A stretch of 64,000 nucleotides of DNA from a virus. Shown here piece by piece: positions 7,299 through 14,965 of the stretch (positions are counted from its first letter, which is position 1; each line of letters opens with the position of its first letter). The DNA is taken from positions 1 through 64,000 of the IMG/VR virus record IMGVR_UViG_3300021389_000008; one strand, 5' to 3'. Position numbers and translations under genes: made by a program. The notes under the pieces were generated by a model, which was given only the letters and a program-made list of their open reading frames with translations, was not told the DNA's origin and ran no database searches.

Positions 7299-7760
7299 TC
7301 AATGAATTATCTTGGGGGTTCCACTAACATCAAGTATATCATCGTCCCATTCTTCGTCAAGTTCAGCATCACCCATGTAGTCTTCGAGTAGTTCATGCAT
7401 TCTCTGAAGTGATGGGGACTTAATAACTTGTCCTGTAGAAATGGGAATAGATTGTGCTTCTAACATCGTTGCCCAAGACGATGAAGCTTTATCATAAATG
7501 GGAATGAATTGTTCACTAACTTCTGCCCTGTACATGATATCTTCTTTATCGATAACTATGTTAGTGCTTTTACTAGTTGGTGCAAAGGGATAGAAGGTAG
7601 TGTTACTTGTTCCGTCTCCTGCTGGAGTGAGTGTATAACACATAGGTAGTGTTAACTCCAATTTATCAGCACGGTCTCTAGTCATTGCAACTAGTTCAGT
7701 ACCAATTTTAAGTTTAACTACTTCATATTGTTGTGGTGTGTGCAAGTCTTTTGCCTTCAT
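7299..7760 (-). CDS. Unknown phage protein (153 aa)
   Basis: I do not recognise the family. The N-terminal 75 residues (YEVVKLKIGTELVAM onward) alternate hydrophobic and polar residues and look like a small beta-barrel. The C-terminus is very acidic (DAELDEEWDDDILD). The ATG overlaps the uvsW stop (ATGA). A TATAAATA element inside the end of uvsW could provide late expression separate from the recombination genes. Confidence 0.8.
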   Translation of the reverse strand: MKAKDLHTPQQYEVVKLKIGTELVAMTRDRADKLELTLPMCYTLTPAGDGTSNTTFYPFAPTSKSTNIVIDKEDIMYRAEVSEQFIPIYDKASSSWATMLEAQSIPISTGQVIKSPSLQRMHELLEDYMGDAELDEEWDDDILDVSGTPKIIH

Positions 7761-9214
7761 GTAATGTTGAATTGTCTCATTTGATATACAAATCCCTCTT
7801 CGTTGTATATATTTATACGTTCCTTAAGGTGATTCAGAGTATGATTTTCACATTGTAAATCATCTGATATATCAAACAATCGCATTTCAGTTTTACCATC
7901 AGCCTTTCTAAGACCTCTACCAATAGATTGTAAGTTTCTTATTCGTGATTTGGAAGGAGATGCAAAGACTACATTATCAATCTTCTTAATATTAACACCA
8001 GTTGAGAAGGTACCGTATGACGCCAGTATGACGTTGTCATTTGCTTTCTCAACGATTTCCCTTACGTTCTCCCTATCCTTGGTATCGGTTCCGCCATAGA
8101 CATAGTGTAATTGTTCACCCAATCGACATGTCATCTTATTATGTAGAAGAACTCCATGTTTTTCGACATATTGAAATAGTACAAGTGTGTTCCCCTTAAG
8201 GGAATATACTAGGTTGCATATAAATTCGTTCCTACTATCATTTCCTACGAGATAATCCATCTCATCTTGGTATGACATTTTCTTCTGTTTGGTATGACGA
8301 AGTATGACACATTCTATATTTAAATTTGCAATCGTCCCTTCGTCCATTAACTCTTTTGTGGTTATGACCTTTTTGACTGGCCCAAACAAACCTTCTAGTT
8401 GTAGTCTATGAACTTCACTGCCATCAAGTGTACCAGTAGTTCCGATACGAATTGCAGTAGTTTTCATCTTCTCTAAAATACCTTTGAGTGTTTGTGCTTT
8501 AAATAAATGTGCTTCATCCCCTACCACAACATCAAATGATTGTAATACTTCTTTAGGTGCTTTTGCAAAGGACTGCCATGTTGTGACTGTTATAGAGGAA
8601 TCAAATACTTCTTGTCCACTGTATATTTTACAAATAGGTTCTTTGTATCCATACTCTTGAAAATCTTTGGTCATCTGTTCAACCAACGAAGTAGTAGGAA
8701 CTATTATTACAGTCTTACAATTGGGTAGAGACATCTCTCCTTCAAACCATCTGCATAACATATAAATGATTAATGACTTACCACTAGCAGTAGGAGATAA
8801 TAATAACTGTCTACCATACTGTACTGTAGATTTGAATGCATCTATTTGATAATCTCTTGGTGCAAAAGGAAGTCCCAAGCCTGGAATTAAGTCGTCTCCA
8901 TTGATAAAGAAGTCCACATCTTCATCTGATATTCTAGTCTTATCACCTATAACATCTTGGACACCTTCAAACTCAAATCCTCGTTCTCTACAGAACTCAT
9001 CGATGTATGGAAGTAATCCTATATAAATTTTGTTTGTTTTAATTGAGAAGAGTCGTACCTTACCGTCCCACATACGATTCTTATATGATGGCATAAATTT
9101 TGCATTGGGTACAGTAAATGAGAAAAATTCAAACAAGTCTCTAGAAAGTCCTTTATCACAATGGACTCTTAGAAATACTTCATCACATTTCTCTACTCTT
9201 ACAATGTTAGACAT
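7757..9214 (-). CDS. uvsW: Recombination helicase UvsW
   Basis: A 485-residue superfamily 2 helicase. An N-terminal domain of about 110 residues contains YKNRMWDGKVRLF, typical of UvsW. Motif I is SPTASGKS (140-147), motif II DEAH (233-236), motif III TGTLDG, and motif VI QSIGRGLRK. In T4 it unwinds R-loops and branched DNA, shutting off origin-dependent initiation in favour of recombination-dependent replication. The start at 9214 is the first ATG in frame; the frame further upstream has only a TTG. It overlaps the preceding oxygenase gene by eight bases. Confidence 0.96.
   Translation of the reverse strand: MSNIVRVEKCDEVFLRVHCDKGLSRDLFEFFSFTVPNAKFMPSYKNRMWDGKVRLFSIKTNKIYIGLLPYIDEFCRERGFEFEGVQDVIGDKTRISDEDVDFFINGDDLIPGLGLPFAPRDYQIDAFKSTVQYGRQLLLSPTASGKSLIIYMLCRWFEGEMSLPNCKTVIIVPTTSLVEQMTKDFQEYGYKEPICKIYSGQEVFDSSITVTTWQSFAKAPKEVLQSFDVVVGDEAHLFKAQTLKGILEKMKTTAIRIGTTGTLDGSEVHRLQLEGLFGPVKKVITTKELMDEGTIANLNIECVILRHTKQKKMSYQDEMDYLVGNDSRNEFICNLVYSLKGNTLVLFQYVEKHGVLLHNKMTCRLGEQLHYVYGGTDTKDRENVREIVEKANDNVILASYGTFSTGVNIKKIDNVVFASPSKSRIRNLQSIGRGLRKADGKTEMRLFDISDDLQCENHTLNHLKERINIYNEEGFVYQMRQFNIT
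7810..7817 (-). promoter_or_regulatory. Late promoter TATAAATA inside uvsW
   Basis: A perfect TATAAATA near the 3' end of uvsW. Transcription would start about 44 bases before the unknown gene that begins at 7760. Location inside a coding region lowers confidence. Confidence 0.45.
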
Positions 9215-9875
9215 ATGGGTCGCCAGCAAACCATCCCACTAGAGATTCACGTGTTCCATGTGTCACTGGTGTTACTTGGTGATATATAAATGATGGGAAT
9301 ATGATACATGTCCCCTTTGTCTTACCACTGAATGGTACTGTTCGAACAGAATTATTCATATCCAACTTCATCCCAAAACCTTTCCCCATACCGTTTAGTT
9401 GTTGAGTAGGTTCTAACCATTGGAAATTACCACCTTCATATTCTTCGGGGTCTGACAATTGAACTGTTAAACTTAATTTACGTATCTTACCATTTGGTAA
9501 AGGTTCTGGCCCGCTATCAGTGTGCCAAGTGTAAAAGTCTCCCTTCTTTTTTTTGGTTTTAGCGGGAGCATTGTATATGGTGTATTGAAGATTCTCAACA
9601 AATTCAATTTTATGATTCCATTCAGAACTTACATTCGCTTCTTCTATAAGTTTATATAATTTATCATACACATCGGGAATCGAGTTCTGCATATTTTGGT
9701 TCATAAACCATTTAACTTTACCCGAGCGTACTTGAGCATCATCTGCACCGCCTGTGGATGGGTCTCCAACCATTGCTACGACTTCTTCTTGTCCTTTTGC
9801 AACTCGTTTTATCTGTTCGACTTCATCGTCTGTGAATGCATTTTCAATAATGCACATGTTGTTTCGTAATATCAT
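9207..9875 (-). CDS. 2OG-Fe(II) oxygenase (prolyl-4-hydroxylase-like)
   Basis: A 222-residue protein with the dioxygenase metal site: H118 and D120 in YTWHTDSG, distal H199 in FIYHQVTPV, and R209 for 2-oxoglutarate ten residues later. The spacing and the PKHD-type context (LSLTVQLSDPEEYEGGNFQ) fit the phage and bacterial relatives of prolyl 4-hydroxylase. The substrate is unknown. It sits between uvsY and uvsW, one base after the uvsY stop, an insertion into a pair that is adjacent in many relatives. Confidence 0.88.
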   Translation of the reverse strand: MILRNNMCIIENAFTDDEVEQIKRVAKGQEEVVAMVGDPSTGGADDAQVRSGKVKWFMNQNMQNSIPDVYDKLYKLIEEANVSSEWNHKIEFVENLQYTIYNAPAKTKKKKGDFYTWHTDSGPEPLPNGKIRKLSLTVQLSDPEEYEGGNFQWLEPTQQLNGMGKGFGMKLDMNNSVRTVPFSGKTKGTCIIFPSFIYHQVTPVTHGTRESLVGWFAGDPYV

Positions 9876-9876
9876 C

Positions 9877-10320
9877 TTATTGACCTGCCATAAATTTTCT
9901 CCAATCGATTGTATTCTTAATCGTTTGGTGTCTCCAAGTGATATTTTGCATACAATCTTTTAGGAAGTTGATGGTTATTTTTAAGTATTCAATTTTAGCT
10001 TTAATTTCTCTGAGGTCTGAGTCTGAATTGTAAAAGAATTGCATGTCACTTTTCATAATCTTAAGACCATCGAATGGGTCATCTGCCCATCCCAGTTCTT
10101 TGATTCTATCTGAATCCATCTTACCATTATACCACAACCACTTATCTTTGAGAAGTTCATCATATTTGAACTCCCAATTTTTGAGTGTTAGTAATTTATT
10201 AGTGAGTTGGTCTTGGTACTTAGCATGAAGTTTGGGAACTTCGAGAGATGCGTTGTCCAATTCAATATCATCAATTTCACAATCTAATGCCCATTGGGCC
10301 TTTAATTCATCTAAAGTCAT
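9877..10320 (-). CDS. uvsY: Recombination mediator UvsY
   Basis: A 147-residue protein, close to T4 UvsY (137 aa). The C-terminal NITWRHQTIKNTIDWRKF is characteristic of the family. UvsY loads the recombinase UvsX onto gp32-coated single-stranded DNA. It lies downstream of the capsid block and upstream of uvsW, the usual T4-like order. A hairpin and an AT-rich TATAAT-like stretch separate it from the preceding gene. uvsX is not in the window. Confidence 0.93.
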   Translation of the reverse strand: MTLDELKAQWALDCEIDDIELDNASLEVPKLHAKYQDQLTNKLLTLKNWEFKYDELLKDKWLWYNGKMDSDRIKELGWADDPFDGLKIMKSDMQFFYNSDSDLREIKAKIEYLKITINFLKDCMQNITWRHQTIKNTIDWRKFMAGQ

Positions 10321-10332
10321 AATGTATATATT

Positions 10333-10352
10333 ATATCACGAAAAGGTGATAT
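10333..10352 (-). other. Hairpin before uvsY
   Basis: ATATCAC and GTGATAT pair over a six-base loop in the gap between the gp3-position gene and uvsY. There is no T run after it, so it is more likely an RNA-stability or processing element than a terminator. Confidence 0.4.
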
Positions 10353-10888
10353 TAACTAGTGGTTTCTATATCGAAATGTGTAAACCTAAACTCTACTGTA
10401 CATATAGCTGGTTCAGCATCTGAACCACTTTGTAAGTCTATACCGCTCAACGATATAGGGAATGCATCATAGAATTTAAAAAATCTGTTAGGGATATTTT
10501 TGTTAGTGTTAGTGACTAGTGTAATCTGTGAGTATTGTTGAAGGTCATCATTGATATCTGCCAATTGTCCTAGATTAGTTCTTTCAGTACCAGTTAGAGT
10601 ACTGAAGTCTACTGTATCTGATATAGGAATGATACTGTCCATCCAATCATATATCTCTTTATAGTTAGACACATCTTCGTCTACAATAAATGATACACTT
10701 AGATTACCAAACTCAACTTTATCGCCTGGGAAGAAAGCATTAACACCAATCCTTGTTGGTACACTTACTTCAACAAACGATAAACTAGGAATGCTAACAC
10801 TCTGAACATAGTATTCAACAGTGGGAACTTTCTCTATTAGTAATCTAAAATTATTTTTGTTTAATATTGATTTGTTAATATCAGTCAT
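10352..10888 (-). CDS. Tail-tube-fold structural protein in the gp3 position
   Basis: A 178-residue virion protein. NNFRLLIEKVPTVEYYVQSV, then PGDKVEFGNLSVSFIVDED and an IYDWM motif, are typical of the tail-tube-like beta-barrel proteins of T4-like phages (gp19/gp54/gp3 group). Its place between gp23 and uvsY is where related marine phages carry gp3, the tail completion and sheath stabiliser (176 aa in T4). I therefore suspect gp3, but the sequence alone does not decide. Overlaps the upstream gene by eight bases. Confidence 0.7.
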   Translation of the reverse strand: MTDINKSILNKNNFRLLIEKVPTVEYYVQSVSIPSLSFVEVSVPTRIGVNAFFPGDKVEFGNLSVSFIVDEDVSNYKEIYDWMDSIIPISDTVDFSTLTGTERTNLGQLADINDDLQQYSQITLVTNTNKNIPNRFFKFYDAFPISLSGIDLQSGSDAEPAICTVEFRFTHFDIETTS

Positions 10889-11108
10889 CTATCTTCATCA
10901 CCCTCTTGTTAACAGTAGTATCATGGTAATCACCATCATTTCTGTAGGTTCTAGTCTTTTCTTCTTCACACAGATATCCATCTGCTATGAATGTCGTCAC
11001 GACTCGTCTAGCGAGTATTTGATGTGTTTTTTCAACACCGTCTTCAAAGATTCCTCTTTCCCATGGGCCTTCCAAAACCTTCACATCTTTATAATATTTA
11101 TTTTCCAT
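10881..11108 (-). CDS. Small unknown protein after gp23 (75 aa)
   Basis: A 75-residue basic/acidic mixed protein beginning MENKYYKDVKVLEG. I do not recognise it. The start at 11108 is supported by a CTAAATA late element exactly five bases upstream, right after the gp23 terminator; no Shine-Dalgarno is present. It is followed by an overlapping structural gene, so it may be made late. Small genes in this position occur in other marine T4-like phages. Confidence 0.72.
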   Translation of the reverse strand: MENKYYKDVKVLEGPWERGIFEDGVEKTHQILARRVVTTFIADGYLCEEEKTRTYRNDGDYHDTTVNKRVMKIDD

Positions 11109-11113
11109 ACTTA

Positions 11114-11120
11114 TATTTAG
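11114..11120 (-). promoter_or_regulatory. Late promoter element, leaderless arrangement
   Basis: CTAAATA followed by TAAGT and the ATG at 11108. It lies between the gp23 terminator and the small downstream gene, so it would restart transcription exactly where the terminator has stopped it. With T4 spacing, +1 equals the A of ATG. Confidence 0.55.
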
Positions 11121-11122
11121 GT

Positions 11123-11151
11123 AAAAAAAAAGGTCTCCGAAGAGACCTTTT
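11123..11151 (-). terminator. Rho-independent terminator after gp23
   Basis: On the minus strand GGTCTC-TTCG-GAGACC, extended by A/T pairs, is followed by a long T run. The stable UUCG tetraloop makes this a textbook intrinsic terminator. It lies 20 bases after the gp23 stop and would insulate high-level capsid transcription from the recombination genes. Confidence 0.95.
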
Positions 11152-11170
11152 AAAATCAATTACTTCAGAT

Positions 11171-12475
11171 TTATAGGATGTTAGAAACAGCCATTTTTCT
11201 GTAGTATTGGTTAAGACCAGCAGTTGCAAGACCATCTCTGTCTTGTACGTTACCTGTGTCAACGAATGGGTTTGAAACCATACCGTATCTTGTCTTAAAT
11301 CCGATTTTTGGTTGGAATGTGTTCTCACCAACAGCACGTACCATTTGTAATGGAACGTATGGGCAATAGAACATACCAGCGTCATAAGGATTTGAACCTC
11401 TGTAACCAACAGTCATGTAATCGGCACTTGCATAAGGGTCGATATAGACTTTAACTCTTCCGTTTAGAACACCAGCAAAAGTATTACCAGTATCGTCTAC
11501 AGACAAGTTTGTTGATAAAGCAGGAGTGTAATCTAATACACCTGCCATTGAAAGAGCAGAAGCAACATCAGATGAACAAAGGATAAAGTTACCTTTTCCT
11601 CTTCTTGTATCTTTAGCGATGAAGTTTGATTCTCTTTCGATTTGGAACAATAGACCTTTGAACTTTTCAACTGACCATCTACCGTTAGCGTCAACATCTA
11701 AGTTGAAAGTACCAGCAGAAGCAGTGCCTTGAGCACCAGTTTTTGCTTGGTTGTTTACGCTTCTGATTACTTCCCTGTTGATTTCAGCAAGGATTTCAGA
11801 TGATAGGATGTTAGCGAGTTCTGACTCAGCGTCAAGACCGTGAATTGCTTTAAGGTCTTGTGCAAGTTCTAGTGTATATTCAGCTTTTAATGCTCTGGAT
11901 TTGGCAGTTACAGTAGCCTTCTCAATAGTGAATGACATTTCAGCAAACTGATTACCAGCAGCATCACCAAGTGCTTCTGCACTTGCTGTTGACATACCAG
12001 TAGAGGTTTGTGAAGCATATGAACCGTTGAAAGGGTCGCCTGAATGGTCTGTACCAACTGAAGTGGATGCAGTTTGTGCTGCTGCTGAGTAACCAGTTCT
12101 TGCTTCGTTGTGAAGCGCTTCTGATTCTGCAGTTCTAACAGCGTCTACATCGTCATGATATCTTGCTTTCATAGCAAAAATCAGACCAGTTGGGCCAGTC
12201 ATTGGTTGAACGCCACAAATGTCGTAAGCAACGAGATTTGGCATAGCACGTCTTACTAATGAAATCAAAATCGGATCCCAGTTAGAAATAGGTGCCCCAG
12301 TAGCATTTAAAGGTGCAGCTTCTTCAAGAGTTGCTCTATCTTCTTTAAGAGCCTTTTCTTGGTTTTCAAGAATTACTGCAGTAACCGCTTTCTTGTAGTT
12401 GTCTTCGATTTTTGGTAAATCGGAGTGCTCTAGAATTGGCGCCCACTTTTCTTGTAAGTTTTCTGATTGAAACAT
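11171..12475 (-). CDS. 23: Major capsid protein gp23
   Basis: A 434-residue homologue of T4 gp23 (521 aa). LVAYDICGVQPMTGPTGLIF (about 80-100), FAMKARY, and the C-terminal block from NPYDAGMFYCPYVPL to FKTRYGMVSNPF are landmarks of the family. The N-terminal ~60 charged residues are probably removed by the gp21 protease during head maturation, as in T4. A good ribosome binding site (AAGGAAAA) precedes the ATG, and a strong terminator follows the gene. No gp24 vertex protein gene is present in the window. Confidence 0.98.
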   Translation of the reverse strand: MFQSENLQEKWAPILEHSDLPKIEDNYKKAVTAVILENQEKALKEDRATLEEAAPLNATGAPISNWDPILISLVRRAMPNLVAYDICGVQPMTGPTGLIFAMKARYHDDVDAVRTAESEALHNEARTGYSAAAQTASTSVGTDHSGDPFNGSYASQTSTGMSTASAEALGDAAGNQFAEMSFTIEKATVTAKSRALKAEYTLELAQDLKAIHGLDAESELANILSSEILAEINREVIRSVNNQAKTGAQGTASAGTFNLDVDANGRWSVEKFKGLLFQIERESNFIAKDTRRGKGNFILCSSDVASALSMAGVLDYTPALSTNLSVDDTGNTFAGVLNGRVKVYIDPYASADYMTVGYRGSNPYDAGMFYCPYVPLQMVRAVGENTFQPKIGFKTRYGMVSNPFVDTGNVQDRDGLATAGLNQYYRKMAVSNIL

Positions 12476-12492
12476 TTTTATTTTCCTTTAAA

Positions 12493-13827
12493 TTAACCTA
12501 ATGGTTTTAGTTTAGATAATGCGTTAGCATATGTTGCGATTTCAGGTGCAAGTCTTGGTTCGTCTGATTCCTCAGAGATAACACCAGTACCTTCTTCAAC
12601 AACAGTATCTTCAACTAGTTTTTCACCATCTACAGGGAAGTATGCATTCTTAACTTCTGAAACTTTCTCAGCGAAATCTTCTTCAGTCTTAAAGTCTACT
12701 CCTTCTGCAAGTGAAACTAGTTTCTCTTTTTGTGATTCGGATAGGTCTTCGCAGGCCTCTCTTATCACGTTTGCTCTTTTGAGTGTATCCAACTCTTCAG
12801 TGACATCCATATTTCTATTTACTTCACCGTCAAGTTTTTGTTCCATCTCATCGAGACGATTTGCGAGTTCATCAATAACATCATACTTATCTTCAGGAAC
12901 GTCAACATAATGTTCTACGAACAATGTTTTCATACCTTCAATAAAGTTTTCAGTCATTTCCGACCTCAAACCACGTTCAATTGCAAGTTCATTTTCTTTC
13001 GTCCACTCTTCTGCAACATATGTTAGATACTTGTCTACGGATTCCGCAAGGTCACCTTTAACTTTTTCTACTGTGGTTTGTAATTCTTCTGAGTACTGTG
13101 ACTCAAGTGATTCTTTAATTTCTGCAACTTTTGAAGTTACAGCAGCCTTAAAGATAGTCTTTGCCTTCTCAGCATTTTCTTCAGAAAGTTCTAGCGCTTC
13201 TGAAATTGCGGATAGGTCGTCATCTATTTCAATTTCAACGAGTGAAGACTCTAGTTCAGCAGAAACTTCTTCGTCAACTTCAACTTCTGTTTCAGCGACT
13301 TCTTCTTCTACTTCTTCTTTCTTCTTCATCTTGCCATAAACTTCAGCGACCGACTCTTCGTCCATACCTTTTAAAGTATCAACAATCTTTCTAGCTTGTT
13401 CTGCTTTTGTCAAACTTTCGTCAACTTCTTCTTCTGTCAATCCACTACAGACTGTTTGAAGTTCTTCCTTTGTCATTTCCTTCATAGTGTTGACGATAGC
13501 TTTTATTGATTCCATTTTAGAAGGAGTAGACTCTTCTGACTCTTCTTCTTCTTTAACTTTTTGCAATTTAGGTTGACTATCAGCTTTACTAGCATTCTTT
13601 TGTGGGGCGTCACCACTGACTGCCTTAACATTTTCCGCCTTCTTTACTGAGTCAACTGCTTTGTCAACAGGATTTTCTTCAGGTTTAACGACTTCAACTT
13701 TGCCTGCCTCGATTGATTCGGCATCAGATGAACCTTGTTTGACTGGTTTTGAATCTCCCTTCTCAGCTTTAGCGTCAGGCTGACCTGCCTCTAAGACTGT
13801 TTCTAGGTTATTTTCTAACTCTGCCAT
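12493..13827 (-). CDS. 22: Prohead core scaffold protein gp22
   Basis: A 444-residue, extremely acidic, Glu/Lys-rich protein predicted to be mostly helical and coiled coil, located between protease gp21 and capsid gp23 exactly as T4 gp22. It is longer than T4 gp22 (269 aa) because of an N-terminal Glu/Ser/Val-rich low-complexity extension (about 1-220). The scaffold is degraded by gp21 after head assembly. A TATAAATA promoter and AGGAGATAAAC ribosome binding site precede the start. Assignment rests on position and composition as much as on sequence. Confidence 0.88.
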   Translation of the reverse strand: MAELENNLETVLEAGQPDAKAEKGDSKPVKQGSSDAESIEAGKVEVVKPEENPVDKAVDSVKKAENVKAVSGDAPQKNASKADSQPKLQKVKEEEESEESTPSKMESIKAIVNTMKEMTKEELQTVCSGLTEEEVDESLTKAEQARKIVDTLKGMDEESVAEVYGKMKKKEEVEEEVAETEVEVDEEVSAELESSLVEIEIDDDLSAISEALELSEENAEKAKTIFKAAVTSKVAEIKESLESQYSEELQTTVEKVKGDLAESVDKYLTYVAEEWTKENELAIERGLRSEMTENFIEGMKTLFVEHYVDVPEDKYDVIDELANRLDEMEQKLDGEVNRNMDVTEELDTLKRANVIREACEDLSESQKEKLVSLAEGVDFKTEEDFAEKVSEVKNAYFPVDGEKLVEDTVVEEGTGVISEESDEPRLAPEIATYANALSKLKPLG

Positions 13828-13855
13828 GTTTATCTCCTGTTTGAGTTTACTTTTT

Positions 13856-13863
13856 TATTTATA
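13856..13863 (-). promoter_or_regulatory. Late promoter TATAAATA for gp22
   Basis: A perfect late element in the gp21-gp22 gap. The predicted start at about 13850 gives a 23-base leader that includes AGGAG before the gp22 ATG. This is the conventional arrangement, unlike the leaderless cases. Confidence 0.8.
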
Positions 13864-13865
13864 TA

Positions 13866-14519
13866 TTATAGGTTTTTAACAAACTTTTTCCATAGATTAA
13901 GTTTGGTTTCTTCAAGATTATTTAGTGATGCAGTCTTTAACTCATTTTGCATCCTTTCCATATCTACTGCCTTCAATATACCATTCTCCATTACCCATTC
14001 TACCCCTTCATAAATACCTTCAACGAAAGCTTCGGGAGCGGATGGGTCTGCAACGATATCACCTGCCGTTGCAAGTTGGAAATCGTCTTTTACGTATTGA
14101 GCGCCACCCTTCTGTTCGAGCGAACCCAAACCTCTTGATGAAACACCCAACTTAGCACCGTCACTGATAAGACTTCTTACTATCTGACCGTTTGGTGTAC
14201 TTAAAATCTTTGCACGTCCCACGTAATTATTTCCATCTTCTTCTAAAGATGTAATCATGTGTGACACTTTGTCTAAATTAATTGTTGGCCCTTCGGGATG
14301 TCCTAACTCACCGAATGCCCTATCCTTGGCAACAAATTCCTTAACGTAACGGTTAACTTCTTTTTGCATTACTTCTTTAGGATATACTCTACCATTTCTG
14401 TTTTTGATTTCAGATTGCATAAAAATACCTTCAATAAAGTATTCTTTCTCACCCTTTTCGTTCTGTTCTATAATAACAGGGGTTACACTGTAATCATTAA
14501 ACTCTGATATTAATTTCAT
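13866..14519 (-). CDS. 21: Prohead core protease gp21
   Basis: A 217-residue serine protease of the T4 prohead protease family (212 aa in T4). FIEGIFMQSEIKNRNGRVYP is at the N-terminus, GELGHPEG carries His74, and GVSSRGLG carries the serine (127/128). It is built into the prohead core and cleaves gp22, gp23 and other core proteins before DNA packaging. The C-terminal part is presumably self-removed. The start overlaps the preceding small gene by 23 bases; a GGAG lies 11 bases upstream. Confidence 0.96.
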   Translation of the reverse strand: MKLISEFNDYSVTPVIIEQNEKGEKEYFIEGIFMQSEIKNRNGRVYPKEVMQKEVNRYVKEFVAKDRAFGELGHPEGPTINLDKVSHMITSLEEDGNNYVGRAKILSTPNGQIVRSLISDGAKLGVSSRGLGSLEQKGGAQYVKDDFQLATAGDIVADPSAPEAFVEGIYEGVEWVMENGILKAVDMERMQNELKTASLNNLEETKLNLWKKFVKNL

Positions 14520-14796
14520 TTATAATTTCTCCAAAAGGTATATCCTCTTTCACCATCTCTTCCATCATATGTCGGATAAGTTTAAATTCTCTCTCAGCCA
14601 CCTTGAGGTCTTCGTAGGACTCCTCTAAGACGTTGCCGTTTAAAACTATATGTGTGAGTCCTTTTCTGACAACAAATGCCACATCAACTGACTCTCCACA
14701 AAATCTCAATGTATTCCTTCTCATAGGAAAGAATCCAGCAGGAATGGTGTACTTCGCTTCCCTCAACTCGTTAGAGATTGATGAAAAGGTTTTCAT
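14497..14796 (-). CDS. Small prohead core protein, gp68 position
   Basis: A 99-residue protein starting MKTFSSISNELREAKYTIPA. The start at 14796 is set by AGGAAGG five bases upstream and lies one base after the previous stop. Between portal (20) and protease (21) T4 has genes 67 and 68, both small prohead core components, so this is the likely gp68 counterpart. The C-terminal 40 residues are charged and helical. Sequence similarity to gp68 is not obvious by eye. Confidence 0.65.
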   Translation of the reverse strand: MKTFSSISNELREAKYTIPAGFFPMRRNTLRFCGESVDVAFVVRKGLTHIVLNGNVLEESYEDLKVAEREFKLIRHMMEEMVKEDIPFGEIINEINIRV

Positions 14797-14797
14797 A

Positions 14798-14962
14798 CTA
14801 ACCTTCCTGTGGTTGTGACATCCAATCAACTTGCATCTCTACACGTTTCATGTCCACAACTTCTGCAGCTTTTTGTTTGATTCCATCATTGATAGAATCC
14901 TTTGCATCCTGTAACTGACCATCTTGTATTTGGTCTACGATTGTTTTCGCTATTTCGCTCAT
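14798..14962 (-). CDS. 67: Small prohead core protein, gp67 position
   Basis: A 54-residue gene. MSEIAKTIVDQIQDGQLQDA starts a hydrophilic helical protein, ending in VDWMSQPQEG. GGAGG lies eleven bases before its ATG, within the end of the portal gene's upstream neighbour sequence. T4 gp67 (80 aa) is a small acidic core protein encoded directly after gene 20 and is needed for head shape. The position and composition fit; the short length and lack of a clear motif leave doubt about homology. Confidence 0.65.
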   Translation of the reverse strand: MSEIAKTIVDQIQDGQLQDAKDSINDGIKQKAAEVVDMKRVEMQVDWMSQPQEG

Positions 14963-14965
14963 TTA

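Noticed and set aside
7757-9229. UvsW start at 9229
   Set aside because: The codon there is TTG without a ribosome binding site. The first ATG in frame is at 9214.
10321-10350. A sigma70 promoter before uvsY
   Set aside because: TATAAT is present, but no -35 hexamer is found at the right distance. The stretch is simply AT-rich next to a hairpin.
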